In this document: positions 8,344 to 17,887 of the stretch, in pieces
How positions within the stretch are numbered: the stretch's first letter is position 1
Layout of the letters: every line of letters begins with the position of its first letter
DNA from: Pontibacter ruber
GTDB taxonomy: Bacteria > Bacteroidota > Bacteroidia > Cytophagales > Hymenobacteraceae
NCBI RefSeq assembly: GCF_023630205.1
Contig: NZ_JALPRR010000003.1
Coordinates: 186,001-250,000, forward strand
Direction of reading: 5' to 3'
DNA length: 64,000 bases
Program-made: the position numbers and the translations under genes
The notes under the pieces: model-generated
What the model was told of the DNA's origin: nothing
Databases searched by the model: none
The model's input: only the letters and a program-made list of their open reading frames with translations

Positions 8344-9810
8344 TCAGGCAGGCGCCGGCTGCTTCTGCCTCTCACCATACCCGATGATATTCCGGATCAT
8401 GCCGCCAAAGATGATGAAGTGGAAAGGCACCAGCACGTACCAGTACAGGCGACCGGCCAGGCCATACGGGCGGAAAACGGCCAGTTGCTCGAGGTAATTT
8501 CCGTCCGGTTCTTCGCATATTCGGAACTGCAGCCAGGCCTCGCCGGGCACTTTCATTTCGGCATAAAGCAGCAGGCGTTTGCTTTTCCGGTCGGCCAGCA
8601 GCACGCGCCAGAAATCGATGCTGTCACCAGCCCGCAGGTCATGCGGGCTGCGCCTGCCACGACGCATGCCCACGCCTCCTACCAGTTTGTCCAGGAGGCC
8701 CCGGATCTTCCAAAGGAAATCGGTTTTGTACCAGCCTCTTTCACCGCCTATGCTCCAGATGTTGTCCAGAACTTCTTCCGGATCGCGGTCAAACTTCATC
8801 CGTTTTTTATCTTTCAGCACACCGTGCTCTGGTACCTGAATAAAGTCCATGTAGTGCAGGGGCATGGTGCCGCTCACCAGGGCATCAGACCAACTGGAAA
8901 CCACCGCATTCTGCTCGATCCTGGTAAAGGCAAGCCGGATAGCATCTTCGTAGGGCAGGCACTTGTGCGGAATAAGCTGCTGAATGGTGTTGTCTTTCAC
9001 AACCACATCGTTGCGCAGACTTTCCACAAGGTTGCGGGCGATGGAGTAACTGGTGCTGGTTACAAAGTATAGCCAGTAGGAAGAGAGGCGTGGCGTGAGC
9101 ACGGGCACATTAAAAATGTAACGCTTCAGGTGCCGTACTTCGGCAAACTTCTCCAGCATCTGCTTATACGTCAGCACATCCGGGCCACCGATCTCAAAGC
9201 GTTTGTTGTAGCAATCTTCCCGGCCGATTACATCGGACAGATAAGTTAGTACATCACGTATGGCGATCGGCTGACACCAGGAGTTCAACCAATGGGGAGT
9301 GATCATCACGGGCAGTTTTTCCACCAGATCCCGGATGATCTCAAAAGAGGCACTGCCGGACCCGATGATGATAGCGGCCCGCAACACGGTGAGTGCCGCT
9401 TTCGCCTGGTCCAGGACATCTTCCACATGCCGCCTCGACGCCAGGTGCTTTGATAAGCGGGCATCGTTGGCAATACCGCTCAGGTAAATGACCTGACGGG
9501 CACTCGTGGTATCCAGGTAAGAAACAAAATTCTGTGCAGCGGCTGCTTCCGATGCTGAGAAGTCTTTGCCATCGGAGCCCATGGAGTGGACCAGGTAAAA
9601 GGCTACTTTGATGTCTTTGGGCAATTGGGTCAGCGTTTCGGGGCGCAGCAGGTCTCCTTGCACTACCTGTACCTTATGCCGGAGCGTATCTGCCAGTTCA
9701 AAGCGGCGCGGGTCACGCACCATGCACACCACCTCGTGTTGTAATTCCACGAGCAGGGGCAGGAGTCGTTTGCCTATGTAGCCGTTTGCACCGGTCAGGA
9801 GTATCTTCAT
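8344..9810 (-). CDS. SDR-type NAD(P)-binding protein with C-terminal DUF2867
   Basis: 488 residues in two parts. The first 300 are an atypical short-chain dehydrogenase/NmrA-like domain: MKILLTGANGYIGKRLLPLL holds the GxxGxxG dinucleotide loop, and AFYLVHSMGSDGKDF and QVIYLSGIAND are typical of the YbjT group. The C-terminal 170 residues (from about DPEEVLDNIWSIGGERGWYK through GDSIDFWRVLLADRKSKRLL) are a DUF2867, SRPBCC-like domain, ending in a hydrophobic segment YWYVLVPFHFIIFGGMIRNI. This fused architecture is common in Proteobacteria and Bacteroidetes and is thought to bind a lipid- or quinone-like ligand; the substrate is unknown. Single gene. Confidence 0.86.
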   Translation of the reverse strand: MKILLTGANGYIGKRLLPLLVELQHEVVCMVRDPRRFELADTLRHKVQVVQGDLLRPETLTQLPKDIKVAFYLVHSMGSDGKDFSASEAAAAQNFVSYLDTTSARQVIYLSGIANDARLSKHLASRRHVEDVLDQAKAALTVLRAAIIIGSGSASFEIIRDLVEKLPVMITPHWLNSWCQPIAIRDVLTYLSDVIGREDCYNKRFEIGGPDVLTYKQMLEKFAEVRHLKRYIFNVPVLTPRLSSYWLYFVTSTSYSIARNLVESLRNDVVVKDNTIQQLIPHKCLPYEDAIRLAFTRIEQNAVVSSWSDALVSGTMPLHYMDFIQVPEHGVLKDKKRMKFDRDPEEVLDNIWSIGGERGWYKTDFLWKIRGLLDKLVGGVGMRRGRRSPHDLRAGDSIDFWRVLLADRKSKRLLLYAEMKVPGEAWLQFRICEEPDGNYLEQLAVFRPYGLAGRLYWYVLVPFHFIIFGGMIRNIIGYGERQKQPAPA

Positions 9811-10000
9811 TATACTTTGGTATACGTTTTTGCCGCTGTACTTATACCTGCAACAGGCTGGGGCAGTCGATGTTTAAAAATAATTATACTTTTCTAATTT
9901 GTTTGATCGGCCCGGGTTTAGGTGTTATACTTTAAGTAGGTGTAAGCGCCTGTATCCCAAAAGGTTAATATTGTATTTTTTGAAAAAAGTAAAAATTTAT

Positions 10001-10032
10001 TTTGCCTTTTAATTTTGTTGACCGTAATATTG
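10001..10032 (+). promoter_or_regulatory. promoter of the SAM-riboswitch/metY-metX-hom transcript
   Basis: TTTG at 10001-10004 and TAATATTG at 10025-10032 are separated by 20 bp. They match the Bacteroidetes -33/-7 pattern (TTTG, TAnnTTTG) with one mismatch. Transcription would begin near 10037-10040, about 25 nt before the first riboswitch helix. Seen in sequence; use is inferred. Confidence 0.55.
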
Positions 10033-10061
10033 CAACATCAAGTCAATGATCCTTTGCGGTT

Positions 10062-10178
10062 GTTGATTTATAAAGAAGCGTGGAGAGACAGGCTCTGTGA
10101 AGCGCTAGCAACCTAACCGCCGTGGTTAAGGTGCTAATTCCTGAATCCGGAAAGAACCCGGATGAATATAAATTGATA
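10062..10178 (+). ncRNA. SAM-I riboswitch (S-box leader)
   Basis: The segment has the S-box signature: GGAGAGACAGGCTCTGTGAA (10082-10101), GCGCTAGCAACC (10102-10113), the P4 helix CCTAACC/GGTTAAGG, the nearly invariant GGTGCTAATTCC (10130-10141), and a further hairpin around TCCGG...CCGGA. Helix P1 can form between ATTTATA (10066-10072) and TATAAAT (10167-10173). SAM-I riboswitches bind S-adenosylmethionine and turn down methionine-synthesis genes. The location directly before metY-metX-hom fits. No U-tailed terminator follows P1 immediately, so the expression platform is not evident. Unusually, a Met/Cys-rich leader ORF starts 11 nt after P1. Confidence 0.92.
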
Positions 10179-10183
10179 ACAAG

Positions 10184-10309
10184 ATGAAAAAGGGAATCAA
10201 GCAAACACAGCAACAGTTTATTTTTTCGCCGGCAGCCCAACTGCCGCAGCACGCGCATTCATTTGCTTCTGGGCTCATGTCTATGGCCTGTATGTGTTGC
10301 TGTTGCTAG
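10184..10309 (+). CDS. putative Met/Cys leader peptide (41 codons)
   Basis: An ORF too short for routine gene calling, starting ATGAAAAAG at 10184 and ending TAG at 10307-10309. The N-terminus is MKKGIKQTQQQFIF; the last eleven residues read LMSMACMCCCC, so three Met and five Cys codons cluster in the final ten codons before the stop. It lies between the SAM-I riboswitch and metY, whose product uses sulfide to make homocysteine. The codon run at the end is what a transcription- or translation-attenuation leader needs: ribosome stalling when Cys-tRNA or Met-tRNA is scarce. That it is translated, and regulatory, is inference; the sequence context is direct. About 140 nt separate its stop from the metY start. 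Confidence 0.6.
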   Translation: MKKGIKQTQQQFIFSPAAQLPQHAHSFASGLMSMACMCCCC

Positions 10310-10345
10310 CAATCTAACACCCATACTTTTGGCATAGTGGGTTAT

Positions 10346-10366
10346 GCAGCAGGTTACGTCTGCTGC
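10346..10366 (+). promoter_or_regulatory. hairpin between leader peptide and metY
   Basis: GCAGCAG (10346-10352) and CTGCTGC (10360-10366) form a perfect 7-bp stem with a 7-nt loop. The left arm can instead pair, with G-U wobbles, to CTGTTGC (10300-10306) inside the Cys codons of the leader ORF. No T-run follows, but a pyrimidine stretch (TATCCTTCTTCTTCC) does. The arrangement would permit alternative structures dependent on ribosome position; function is inferred. Confidence 0.4.
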
Positions 10367-10414
10367 AGCGACTCGTGCTATCCTTCTTCTTCCGAAGACC
10401 TTAATTCAAACTAA

Positions 10415-11779
<1,365 letters not shown>

Positions 11780-11787
11780 GTATAAAA

Positions 11788-12846
11788 ATGCCAGAGCATC
11801 ACATATTCCATTACCAACAGGAGTTTTTACTGGAGTCGGGGGCATCGCTTCCCGGCTTCCAGCTCACCTATACCACCTATGGCCAGCTGAACGCGCGGCG
11901 CGATAACGTGGTGTGGGTGTGCCACGCCCTTACCGGCAACTCCGACTTCACCGATTGGTGGGCCGGTCTTTTTGGTGAAGATAAACTTTACAATCCCGCG
12001 GAGTGGTTCGTAGTTTGTGCCAATACGCTGGGCGGATGCTATGGCTCTACCGGCCCTTTATCTATCAACCCCAGAACACTAAAGCCATACCTCCACCAAT
12101 TCCCGCAGCTTACCAACCGCGACATTGTAGCGGCCTTTGACCTGCTGCGACAAGAGCTGGAGCTGGAGCACGTGCACACCCTGATCGGTGGCTCGCTGGG
12201 TGGTCAGCAGGCGCTGGAGTGGGCGATACAGAAGCCGGACGTGTTTGATCGGCTGGTGCATGTGGCCTCCAACGCCCGTCATTCGCCTTGGGGTATCGCC
12301 TTTAACGAGAGCCAGCGCATGGCCATTCGCCAGGACCCAACCTGGCTGACCGACAGCGAAACTGCCGGATCGGAAGGACTGAAGACGGCGCGCGCCATTG
12401 CCATGCTGTCGTACCGCCATTATACTTCCTATGCCAAAACGCAGCAGGAGCCTGGCAACAGTATTACGGATGATTTCAGGGCATCTTCTTACCAGGTATA
12501 CCAGGGCGAAAAACTGGCCAAACGCTTCAATGCTTATACCTACTGGCTGCTCTCCAAAGCCATGGATTCGCACCACGTGGGGCGGGGCAGGGGCGGCCTG
12601 GAGAAAGCACTGGCGCACCTGAAAGCCAGAACGCTCTTTGTAGGGGTGGACTCTGACCTGCTGTTTCCGGTGGAAGAGCAGCGTTTCCTGCACGCGCATG
12701 TGCCGGATTCTTGTTTCGCCATACTTCAGTCTGATTACGGGCACGATGGTTTCCTGGTGGAAACAGCACAGCTGGATCAGGCAATCCGGGAATTTTATGA
12801 AACCGAGCATGTAAGCAACTTATACTATGAAAATACAGAAGTTTAA
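11788..12846 (+). CDS. metX: homoserine O-acetyltransferase
   Basis: 352 residues, alpha/beta-hydrolase fold; moves acetyl from acetyl-CoA to homoserine, giving the substrate of MetY. The nucleophile elbow is GGSLGGQQALEWAIQ (Ser about residue 136); NTLGGCYGSTGPLSINP earlier is the oxyanion/acetyl-CoA signature of MetX. Asp and His of the triad are expected in VDSDLLFPVEEQR and SDYGHDGFLVE near the end. Starts 8 bp after metY. Its last 20 nt overlap the start of hom, implying coupled translation of the acetyltransferase and the dehydrogenase that feeds it. MetX proteins with this architecture may be succinyltransferases in some lineages; acetyl is assumed because MetY is adjacent. Confidence 0.95.
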   Translation: MPEHHIFHYQQEFLLESGASLPGFQLTYTTYGQLNARRDNVVWVCHALTGNSDFTDWWAGLFGEDKLYNPAEWFVVCANTLGGCYGSTGPLSINPRTLKPYLHQFPQLTNRDIVAAFDLLRQELELEHVHTLIGGSLGGQQALEWAIQKPDVFDRLVHVASNARHSPWGIAFNESQRMAIRQDPTWLTDSETAGSEGLKTARAIAMLSYRHYTSYAKTQQEPGNSITDDFRASSYQVYQGEKLAKRFNAYTYWLLSKAMDSHHVGRGRGGLEKALAHLKARTLFVGVDSDLLFPVEEQRFLHAHVPDSCFAILQSDYGHDGFLVETAQLDQAIREFYETEHVSNLYYENTEV

Positions 12847-14083
12847 AAAACGGGTTGGCATCATCGGCTTTGGCTGCGTAGGCCAGGGGCTGTACGATGT
12901 GGTGGAAGCAAACAAGCACCTGGGGCTGGAGGTGGGCCGGATCTGCGTAAAGGATAAGGAAAAGCCTCGTACGCTGCCCGTTGCTGCTTTTACTTACAAT
13001 GTGCAGGATCTGCTGCATGACAAATCGTTGGACATACTGGCCGAGCTGATAAGTGATGCCGATGAAGCCTTCCAGATCGTGCGGGAGGCACTAAGATTGG
13101 GCAAGACAGTGGTATCGGCAAATAAAAAAATGATTGCCGAGAACCTGCCCGAACTGGTGAACCAGCAACAGCGACATGGCGGTGTGTTGCTTTACGAGGC
13201 CTCTGTCTGCGGCAGTATCCCGATCCTGCGTACGCTGGAAGCCTATTATGGCGCAGAGCCGCTGCTGCAAGTGCGGGGTATTCTGAACGGCTCTTCCAAC
13301 TACATCTTAAGCAAACTGTACCAGGAGGGAAGTACGTATGCAGCGGCCCTCGGGCAGGCGCAGGCGCTTGGGTTTGCGGAAGCCGATCCGTCCCTGGATG
13401 TCGAGGGTACCGATGCGGCAAACAAGCTTTGTATACTGACAGCGCATGCTTTTGGCGCTTTTGTTCATCCCAGCCAGGTGCTGTACTTTGGCATCAACAG
13501 CATTACCCCGGAAGCGGTAGAGCTGGCCAAAGTCTTAGACTGTAAAATAAAACTGGTAGCCTCTGTCAAAAGCATTGGTTCTGGTCAGGTATCGTTGCAG
13601 GTGCTGCCTGCCCTGGTGCCAGCAACTGATGAACTATACTTCGTTGACGCAGAATTTAATGGCGTAGAGATTAATGCGCAGTTTGCCGGGCAGCAGTTTC
13701 TGAAGGGGCGCGGTGCAGGGAGTCATCCTACAGGGTCTGCCGTCTGGGCAGATATAACGGCTGCTTTCAAAGGCTACCATTATACTTTCCCGAAACTTTG
13801 CGTAGCCAAAGCGACTGCCGCCGCATCGGAAGCGCCGCTTACCCTCTTGTTGCAGGGTACCAAAAACTCCCTGGCAACTGTATTGCCCCAGTTGCATCCT
13901 GCAAAACTATACTTAACAGAAGACGGAGCGTGTGGCCTGGCACGGATCAGTTATACTTCTTTGCAGGAGCAGCAGAAGCTGGTGAAACAGGCGGGGATTT
14001 TTGTAGTGCAGTTACCTGCTTCAATCTCAGAAAATGAGGTGATCGCTGCATTGGAGGCATCCAAGACCGTTGCTGCCGCCTGA
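12827..14083 (+). CDS. hom: homoserine dehydrogenase
   Basis: 418 residues; reduces aspartate semialdehyde to homoserine. The N-terminal Rossmann motif is RVGIIGFGCVGQGLYDVVEA. The catalytic domain shows TVVSANKKMIAENLPEL, YEASVCGSIPILRTLEAYYG and the family hallmark ILNGSSNYILSKLYQEGSTY, followed by FAEADPSLDVEGTDAANKLC, which binds the substrate. No aspartokinase is fused in front. The C-terminal ~100 residues do not look like a clean ACT domain to me (weakly similar: GACGLARISYTSLQEQQKLV). It overlaps metX by 20 nt. Clustering with metXY suggests it is dedicated to methionine synthesis and lies under SAM control; lysC and lysA lie 2 kb away on the opposite strand. Confidence 0.94.
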   Translation: MKIQKFKKRVGIIGFGCVGQGLYDVVEANKHLGLEVGRICVKDKEKPRTLPVAAFTYNVQDLLHDKSLDILAELISDADEAFQIVREALRLGKTVVSANKKMIAENLPELVNQQQRHGGVLLYEASVCGSIPILRTLEAYYGAEPLLQVRGILNGSSNYILSKLYQEGSTYAAALGQAQALGFAEADPSLDVEGTDAANKLCILTAHAFGAFVHPSQVLYFGINSITPEAVELAKVLDCKIKLVASVKSIGSGQVSLQVLPALVPATDELYFVDAEFNGVEINAQFAGQQFLKGRGAGSHPTGSAVWADITAAFKGYHYTFPKLCVAKATAAASEAPLTLLLQGTKNSLATVLPQLHPAKLYLTEDGACGLARISYTSLQEQQKLVKQAGIFVVQLPASISENEVIAALEASKTVAAA

Positions 14084-14241
14084 AGCTTCTGCAGGGCTAT
14101 TGAGCTGGCTTTTCTGCTTACCGAACTGCTAACAATTGAATTAAGAACAAGTGCCTGAAAATGAGTTAGCTATACTTGGGTAAATACTGCTATACGGTGC
14201 AAACAGAGGCAAGAATAAACAGTAAAATCAGGCCGTTAATT

Positions 14242-14269
14242 TTTGCACAATTTGGATACCTGTAAATTG
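14242..14269 (+). promoter_or_regulatory. possible promoter of the prodomain-like lipoprotein
   Basis: TTTG (14242-14245) and TAAATTG (14263-14269) resemble the -33/-7 elements with a 17-bp spacer, shorter than the usual 19-20. The gene starts at 14318. The rest of the 230-bp gap after hom shows no gene. Confidence 0.35.
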
Positions 14270-14317
14270 CGATGACTCGTACATAAGAATATCTAGAAAG
14301 ATATTAAATGTACGGCG

Positions 14318-15004
14318 ATGAAAAATATACTACCCTTTATAAGCACAATCCTGGTCATACTTGTCTTGTCTTCCTGTAGGCAGGAATCCGTTTCCCCGAT
14401 CCGGAACGTAAAATTCGATCCTAATTTACTGAATCCAGTTAAGGCGGGTAACACTACGTCCTGTGTCAGTCATACTTATTATTATGGCGGTACAGCCAAA
14501 GATCTTGGCGTTGTTTATTCTAAAATGGTGCTGGTAGCTTTTGACGAAGGACTAACGCAGGCAAATGTTTCTGACGTGGTGATGAACTACGGTTTTGTTG
14601 CAGGTTTAGGAACTCCAATCAGTTCCAATTCCGCCAGTTTGTACCCTGTTGAACTGGTAGCTGGACTGAGCTGTGCGCAGGTAGAGCAGGCAATATCTGA
14701 ACTGCAGAGTGATGCAAGCATAGCCTATGCGGCTCCCTGCTTCCTATCAGGTGGCACGCAACTGCTGGGTATATCAAACGAGTTTATAGTAACGCTTACC
14801 GACTCTAAGGATGCAGAAATGCAGCTTAACCGACTTACAAAAACCACAGGCACAGCGGTTGTAACTTCACTTGGCAATCAGGTATACGTGCTAGGTGCCG
14901 ACAAGAACTCTGATGGAAATGCACTGGAAATGGCCAATTATTTTCAGGGGCAACGGGGCGTAGCGAACGCCGAACCGGATTTCCTGTTGTGGCAAACAAA
15001 TTAG
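14318..15004 (+). CDS. lipoprotein resembling two subtilase-type prodomains
   Basis: 228 residues. MKNILPFISTILVILVLSSC carries a lipobox (LSSC), so it is exported and lipidated. The mature part seems to contain two repeats of one fold: each has a strand such as MVLVAFDEGLTQANVSDVV or EFIVTLTDSKDAEMQLNRLT, a long helix, and an ending like SIAYAAPCFLSGG or GVANAEPDFLLWQ. The xxAEPD/AxP ending is how fervidolysin-like S8-protease propeptides end before the catalytic domain. No protease domain follows (the stop comes at once), so this may be a free-standing inhibitor or chaperone of a subtilase. The assignment is a pattern match, not a search. The gene is bounded by a strong bidirectional terminator. 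Confidence 0.6.
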   Translation: MKNILPFISTILVILVLSSCRQESVSPIRNVKFDPNLLNPVKAGNTTSCVSHTYYYGGTAKDLGVVYSKMVLVAFDEGLTQANVSDVVMNYGFVAGLGTPISSNSASLYPVELVAGLSCAQVEQAISELQSDASIAYAAPCFLSGGTQLLGISNEFIVTLTDSKDAEMQLNRLTKTTGTAVVTSLGNQVYVLGADKNSDGNALEMANYFQGQRGVANAEPDFLLWQTN

Positions 15005-15022
15005 AACCATAGCGGATAGTTT

Positions 15023-15076
15023 ATAAGTATAAAAAGGCCTCCCTTCTTACTTGAGGGGAGGCCTTTTTATACTTAT
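15023..15076. terminator. bidirectional terminator
   Basis: A perfect 21-bp inverted repeat (15023-15043 and 15056-15076) around a 12-nt loop. The core stem AAAAGGCCTCCC/GGGAGGCCTTTT is flanked on both sides by AAGTATA-type sequence, so A/T-rich tails serve both strands. It lies between the convergent lipoprotein gene and lysA. Confidence 0.9.
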
Positions 15077-15094
15077 GAAGTATGTTTATACTTG

Positions 15095-16240
15095 TTAATT
15101 CAGGTATAAAGCAGCTGCCTTGTCGCGCAGGTTATAGGCCGAAGACATCACCTCGCCGTAAGCTCCTGCCGTGTGGATGGCCACCAGGTCGCCGCGCTCT
15201 GTTTCGGGCAGCATCACCGCTTTTCCAAAGCAGTCAGATGATTCGCAGATCGGGCCAACTACATCGTAACGCTCTTCCTGCTTGTTGCTGGTCAGGTTCT
15301 CGATCTTATGGTAGGACTGGTACAGCGCCGGGCGGATCAACTCGGTCATGCCGGCGTCAAGTATGGCAAAGTTGGTGCTGATACCTTTTTTGATGTAAAG
15401 CACCTTCGATACCAGTGTTCCGCATTGCGCTACCAGGGCTCTGCCTAGTTCAAAATGTACCTGCTGGCCCGGGCGCAGTTCCAGGAACTGGTTGAACAAA
15501 CCGAAGTATGCTTCAAAATCAGGGATCGGTTGCTGCTCCGGGTTATAGTAATCCACCCCCAGGCCACCGCCTACGTTGATGTGCTCCAGCTGAATCTTGC
15601 GTGCCTCAAACCACTCCTGGAACTCGTTTACACGGGTGCACAGGTTTTTGAACACGCTCAGGTCCGTGATCTGGGAGCCGATATGGAAGTGAATGCCGAT
15701 CAGTTGCAGGTTGGGCAGTGTTTCCAGCAAAGCTATTACACTTTCCAGTTCCCAGGCATTGATACCAAACTTGTTCTCTTCCAGACCGGTAGTAATATAC
15801 TTGTGCGTATTGGCGTTCACGTTCGGGTTGATACGCAGCGCAATACGGGCTGTTCTGTCCTTTTTCTCTGCCAGTTCGTTCAGCACGATCATTTCGTGGC
15901 TCGACTCGCAGTTGAAACAGAAGATATCCTGATCCAGCGCATAGTTGATCTCTTCATCTGACTTGCCCACACCGGCAAATACCACGCGCTCCGGACTAAA
16001 ACCGTTTTCGATGGCACGTTTCACTTCGTTGCCGCTTACGCAGTCGGCACCAAAGCCTAGAGCCCGTACTTCGTCGAGTATAGGTGCGTTGGCGTTGGCC
16101 TTTAAGGCATAATGCACATGGTAGTTATACTTAGCCGATTCCTCTTTTGCCTTCTGCAGCGTCTGGCGCAACAGGCTGATGTTGTATACATACAGGGGAG
16201 TAGGGTGCTGCTGCAGCTTCTGCAGGTTTTGCTTAAGCAT
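15095..16240 (-). CDS. lysA: diaminopimelate decarboxylase
   Basis: 381 residues from the ATG at 16240 (MLKQNLQKLQQHPTPLYVYN). Decarboxylates meso-diaminopimelate to lysine, the last step of lysine synthesis. PLP-binding lysine is in YHVHYALKANANAPILDEVR; GFGADCVSGNEVKRA, HFHIGSQITDL and the glycine-rich INVGGGLGVDYY bind the phosphate; GPICESSDCFGK near the C-terminus has the active-site Cys supplied to the partner subunit, followed by HTAGAYGEVMSSAYN. The start overlaps the last 8 nt of lysC (ATGCTTAA), so the two are translationally coupled. This pairing puts first and last enzymes of lysine synthesis together. Confidence 0.96.
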   Translation of the reverse strand: MLKQNLQKLQQHPTPLYVYNISLLRQTLQKAKEESAKYNYHVHYALKANANAPILDEVRALGFGADCVSGNEVKRAIENGFSPERVVFAGVGKSDEEINYALDQDIFCFNCESSHEMIVLNELAEKKDRTARIALRINPNVNANTHKYITTGLEENKFGINAWELESVIALLETLPNLQLIGIHFHIGSQITDLSVFKNLCTRVNEFQEWFEARKIQLEHINVGGGLGVDYYNPEQQPIPDFEAYFGLFNQFLELRPGQQVHFELGRALVAQCGTLVSKVLYIKKGISTNFAILDAGMTELIRPALYQSYHKIENLTSNKQEERYDVVGPICESSDCFGKAVMLPETERGDLVAIHTAGAYGEVMSSAYNLRDKAAALYLN

Positions 16241-17564
16241 GGTTCTGGTTCCTTTCAAAAATTCCTTCGTTCAGCGAGGTAAGGGCTGCTACCTTGTCTG
16301 ACGTGTTGATCAATACACTGATGTTGTTGGTGCTTCCGCCGTAAGAGATCATGCGCAACGGAATATTTTTAAGCGACTCAAATACTTTGAGACCTGCGCC
16401 GCTGCGTTCGGCAATAAAATCGCCTACCACACAAACAATGGTCTGGTTCTCATCCACCTCAACCTGTCCAAACTCCATGATCTCCGCCAGGATGTCCTGC
16501 AGGTGCTTCGGGTTGTCGATGGTCAGGGAAACGGCCACTTCCGAGGTCGTGATCATATCGATTGGGGTTTTATACCTTTCGAAGATCTCGAACACGCTTC
16601 TTAGGAAACCATAGGCCAGGAGCATGCGCCCGGACTTTATCTTGATCGCCGTAATGCCGTCTTTGGCAGCAACTGCTTTGATGGAGCCGCTCTCGGTTTT
16701 GTTACTGATGATGGTGCCCCGGGCGTCCGGCTGCATGGTGTTGAGCAGGCGCACGGGAATGTTCTTTTGCTTAGCCGGCTGCACGCTGGAAGGGTGCAGG
16801 ATCTTGGCTCCGAAGTATGCCAGCTCGGCCGCTTCGTCAAACGACAGTTCCGCAATCGGGTACGTGTTCTTTACCACGCGCGGGTCGTTGTTGTGCATGC
16901 CGTCTATGTCCGTCCAGATCTGGATCTCAGAGGCATCGGCAGCCGCACCGATCAGCGAAGCAGAGTAGTCCGAACCACCACGCTTAAGGTTGTCGATCTC
17001 GCCGAAAGCGTTGCGGCAGATGTACCCTTGTGTAATGAACAGTTTGTTGTCTGGATACTTTTCCAGCTCCGCCTTCAGGTTTTTCGCGATGTAATCGTTG
17101 TCCGGCTCCTCGTTCTCATCGATCTTCATAAAGTTGAGGGCTGGCAGCAACACCGACGGAATGTTATGCTCTTCCAGGAAGAACTGGAACAGCGCCGTAG
17201 AAAGCAGCTCGCCCTGCGCCAGCACGGCACGCTCTTCGTGAATGGTGAACAGGTCCTGGGTGAAAGCCCGGATGTAGTCGAAGTGATGTGCGATCAGTTC
17301 GCTTGCCTGTTTTTTCTTTTCTGAGGTGGTGTAGAGCTCTTCTACTACCTGTTTATACTTATCGTGGAGCGCATCTATCAGCGCATTCGCTTCCTGGTTC
17401 TGATTCTGATACAGCTTCTCTGCAATTTGTACCAGCTGGTTGGTAGTGCCCGACATAGCCGACAGCACTACAATCTCTGGCTCATCGCTCTGGATGAGCT
17501 CGGCAACCGACTTCATTCTTTCAGCAGACCCTACCGAGGTACCACCGAATTTGAGGATTTTCAT
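16233..17564 (-). CDS. lysC: aspartate kinase
   Basis: 443 residues; phosphorylates aspartate, the entry to the lysine, threonine and methionine routes. Starts MKILKFGGTSVGSAERMKSV, the KFGGTSV nucleotide motif of the family. LKRGGSDYSASLIGAAADAS binds aspartate; IQIWTDIDGMHNNDPRVVKN is the ATP site. The C-terminal third carries two ACT domains (ITAIKIKSGRMLLAYGFLRS and VCVVGDFIAERSGAGLKVFE), so allosteric feedback, probably by lysine and/or threonine, is expected. Monofunctional, not fused to hom. It overlaps lysA by 8 nt. No lysine riboswitch was recognised in the 320-bp upstream gap. Confidence 0.95.
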   Translation of the reverse strand: MKILKFGGTSVGSAERMKSVAELIQSDEPEIVVLSAMSGTTNQLVQIAEKLYQNQNQEANALIDALHDKYKQVVEELYTTSEKKKQASELIAHHFDYIRAFTQDLFTIHEERAVLAQGELLSTALFQFFLEEHNIPSVLLPALNFMKIDENEEPDNDYIAKNLKAELEKYPDNKLFITQGYICRNAFGEIDNLKRGGSDYSASLIGAAADASEIQIWTDIDGMHNNDPRVVKNTYPIAELSFDEAAELAYFGAKILHPSSVQPAKQKNIPVRLLNTMQPDARGTIISNKTESGSIKAVAAKDGITAIKIKSGRMLLAYGFLRSVFEIFERYKTPIDMITTSEVAVSLTIDNPKHLQDILAEIMEFGQVEVDENQTIVCVVGDFIAERSGAGLKVFESLKNIPLRMISYGGSTNNISVLINTSDKVAALTSLNEGIFERNQNHA

Positions 17565-17824
17565 TGAGTGTTGTTAATATGAGCTTTTTATTGGCTGCAA
17601 AATTAATAAAAACTGGAGAGTATCGGGTGTTAAACCTGTTCTGGTCGAAGATAATTCTAACCATAAAAGTGCGTGCTCATTCAGCTCTCTAAAACATGCA
17701 GCATCAAATGTTTCAAGTAGTAAAGTTATACAGGCACCCTCGCCAGGTGCTTCTGTTGGTAACTGTTGCCAGGCTTCTATTGTTCCGAGGCCCTGAATTA
17801 TGTGCCCGAAGAACTGGCTAAAAC

Positions 17825-17865
17825 AAAACAGCAGGGGCCGCACTTTAGGCAGCCCCTGCTGTTTT
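17825..17865 (-). terminator. terminator of the T9SS cargo gene
   Basis: AAAACAGCAGGGGC (17825-17838) and GCCCCTGCTGTTTT (17852-17865) form a 14-bp stem. Reading the minus strand, a T-rich stretch follows the stem just downstream of the stop at 17888. The remainder of the gap to lysC (17565-17824) shows no credible gene. Confidence 0.85.
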
Positions 17866-17887
17866 TATACTTTATACTTTGACTTTT

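Noticed and set aside
17565..17824. Possible lysine riboswitch or Thr/Lys leader before lysC
   Set aside because: No L-box motifs and no run of Lys, Thr or Ile codons in a short ORF.
17574..17843. 89-codon minus-strand frame upstream of lysC
   Set aside because: Its beginning lies in the terminator hairpin of the T9SS gene, it has no family resemblance and poor start context; taken as chance.
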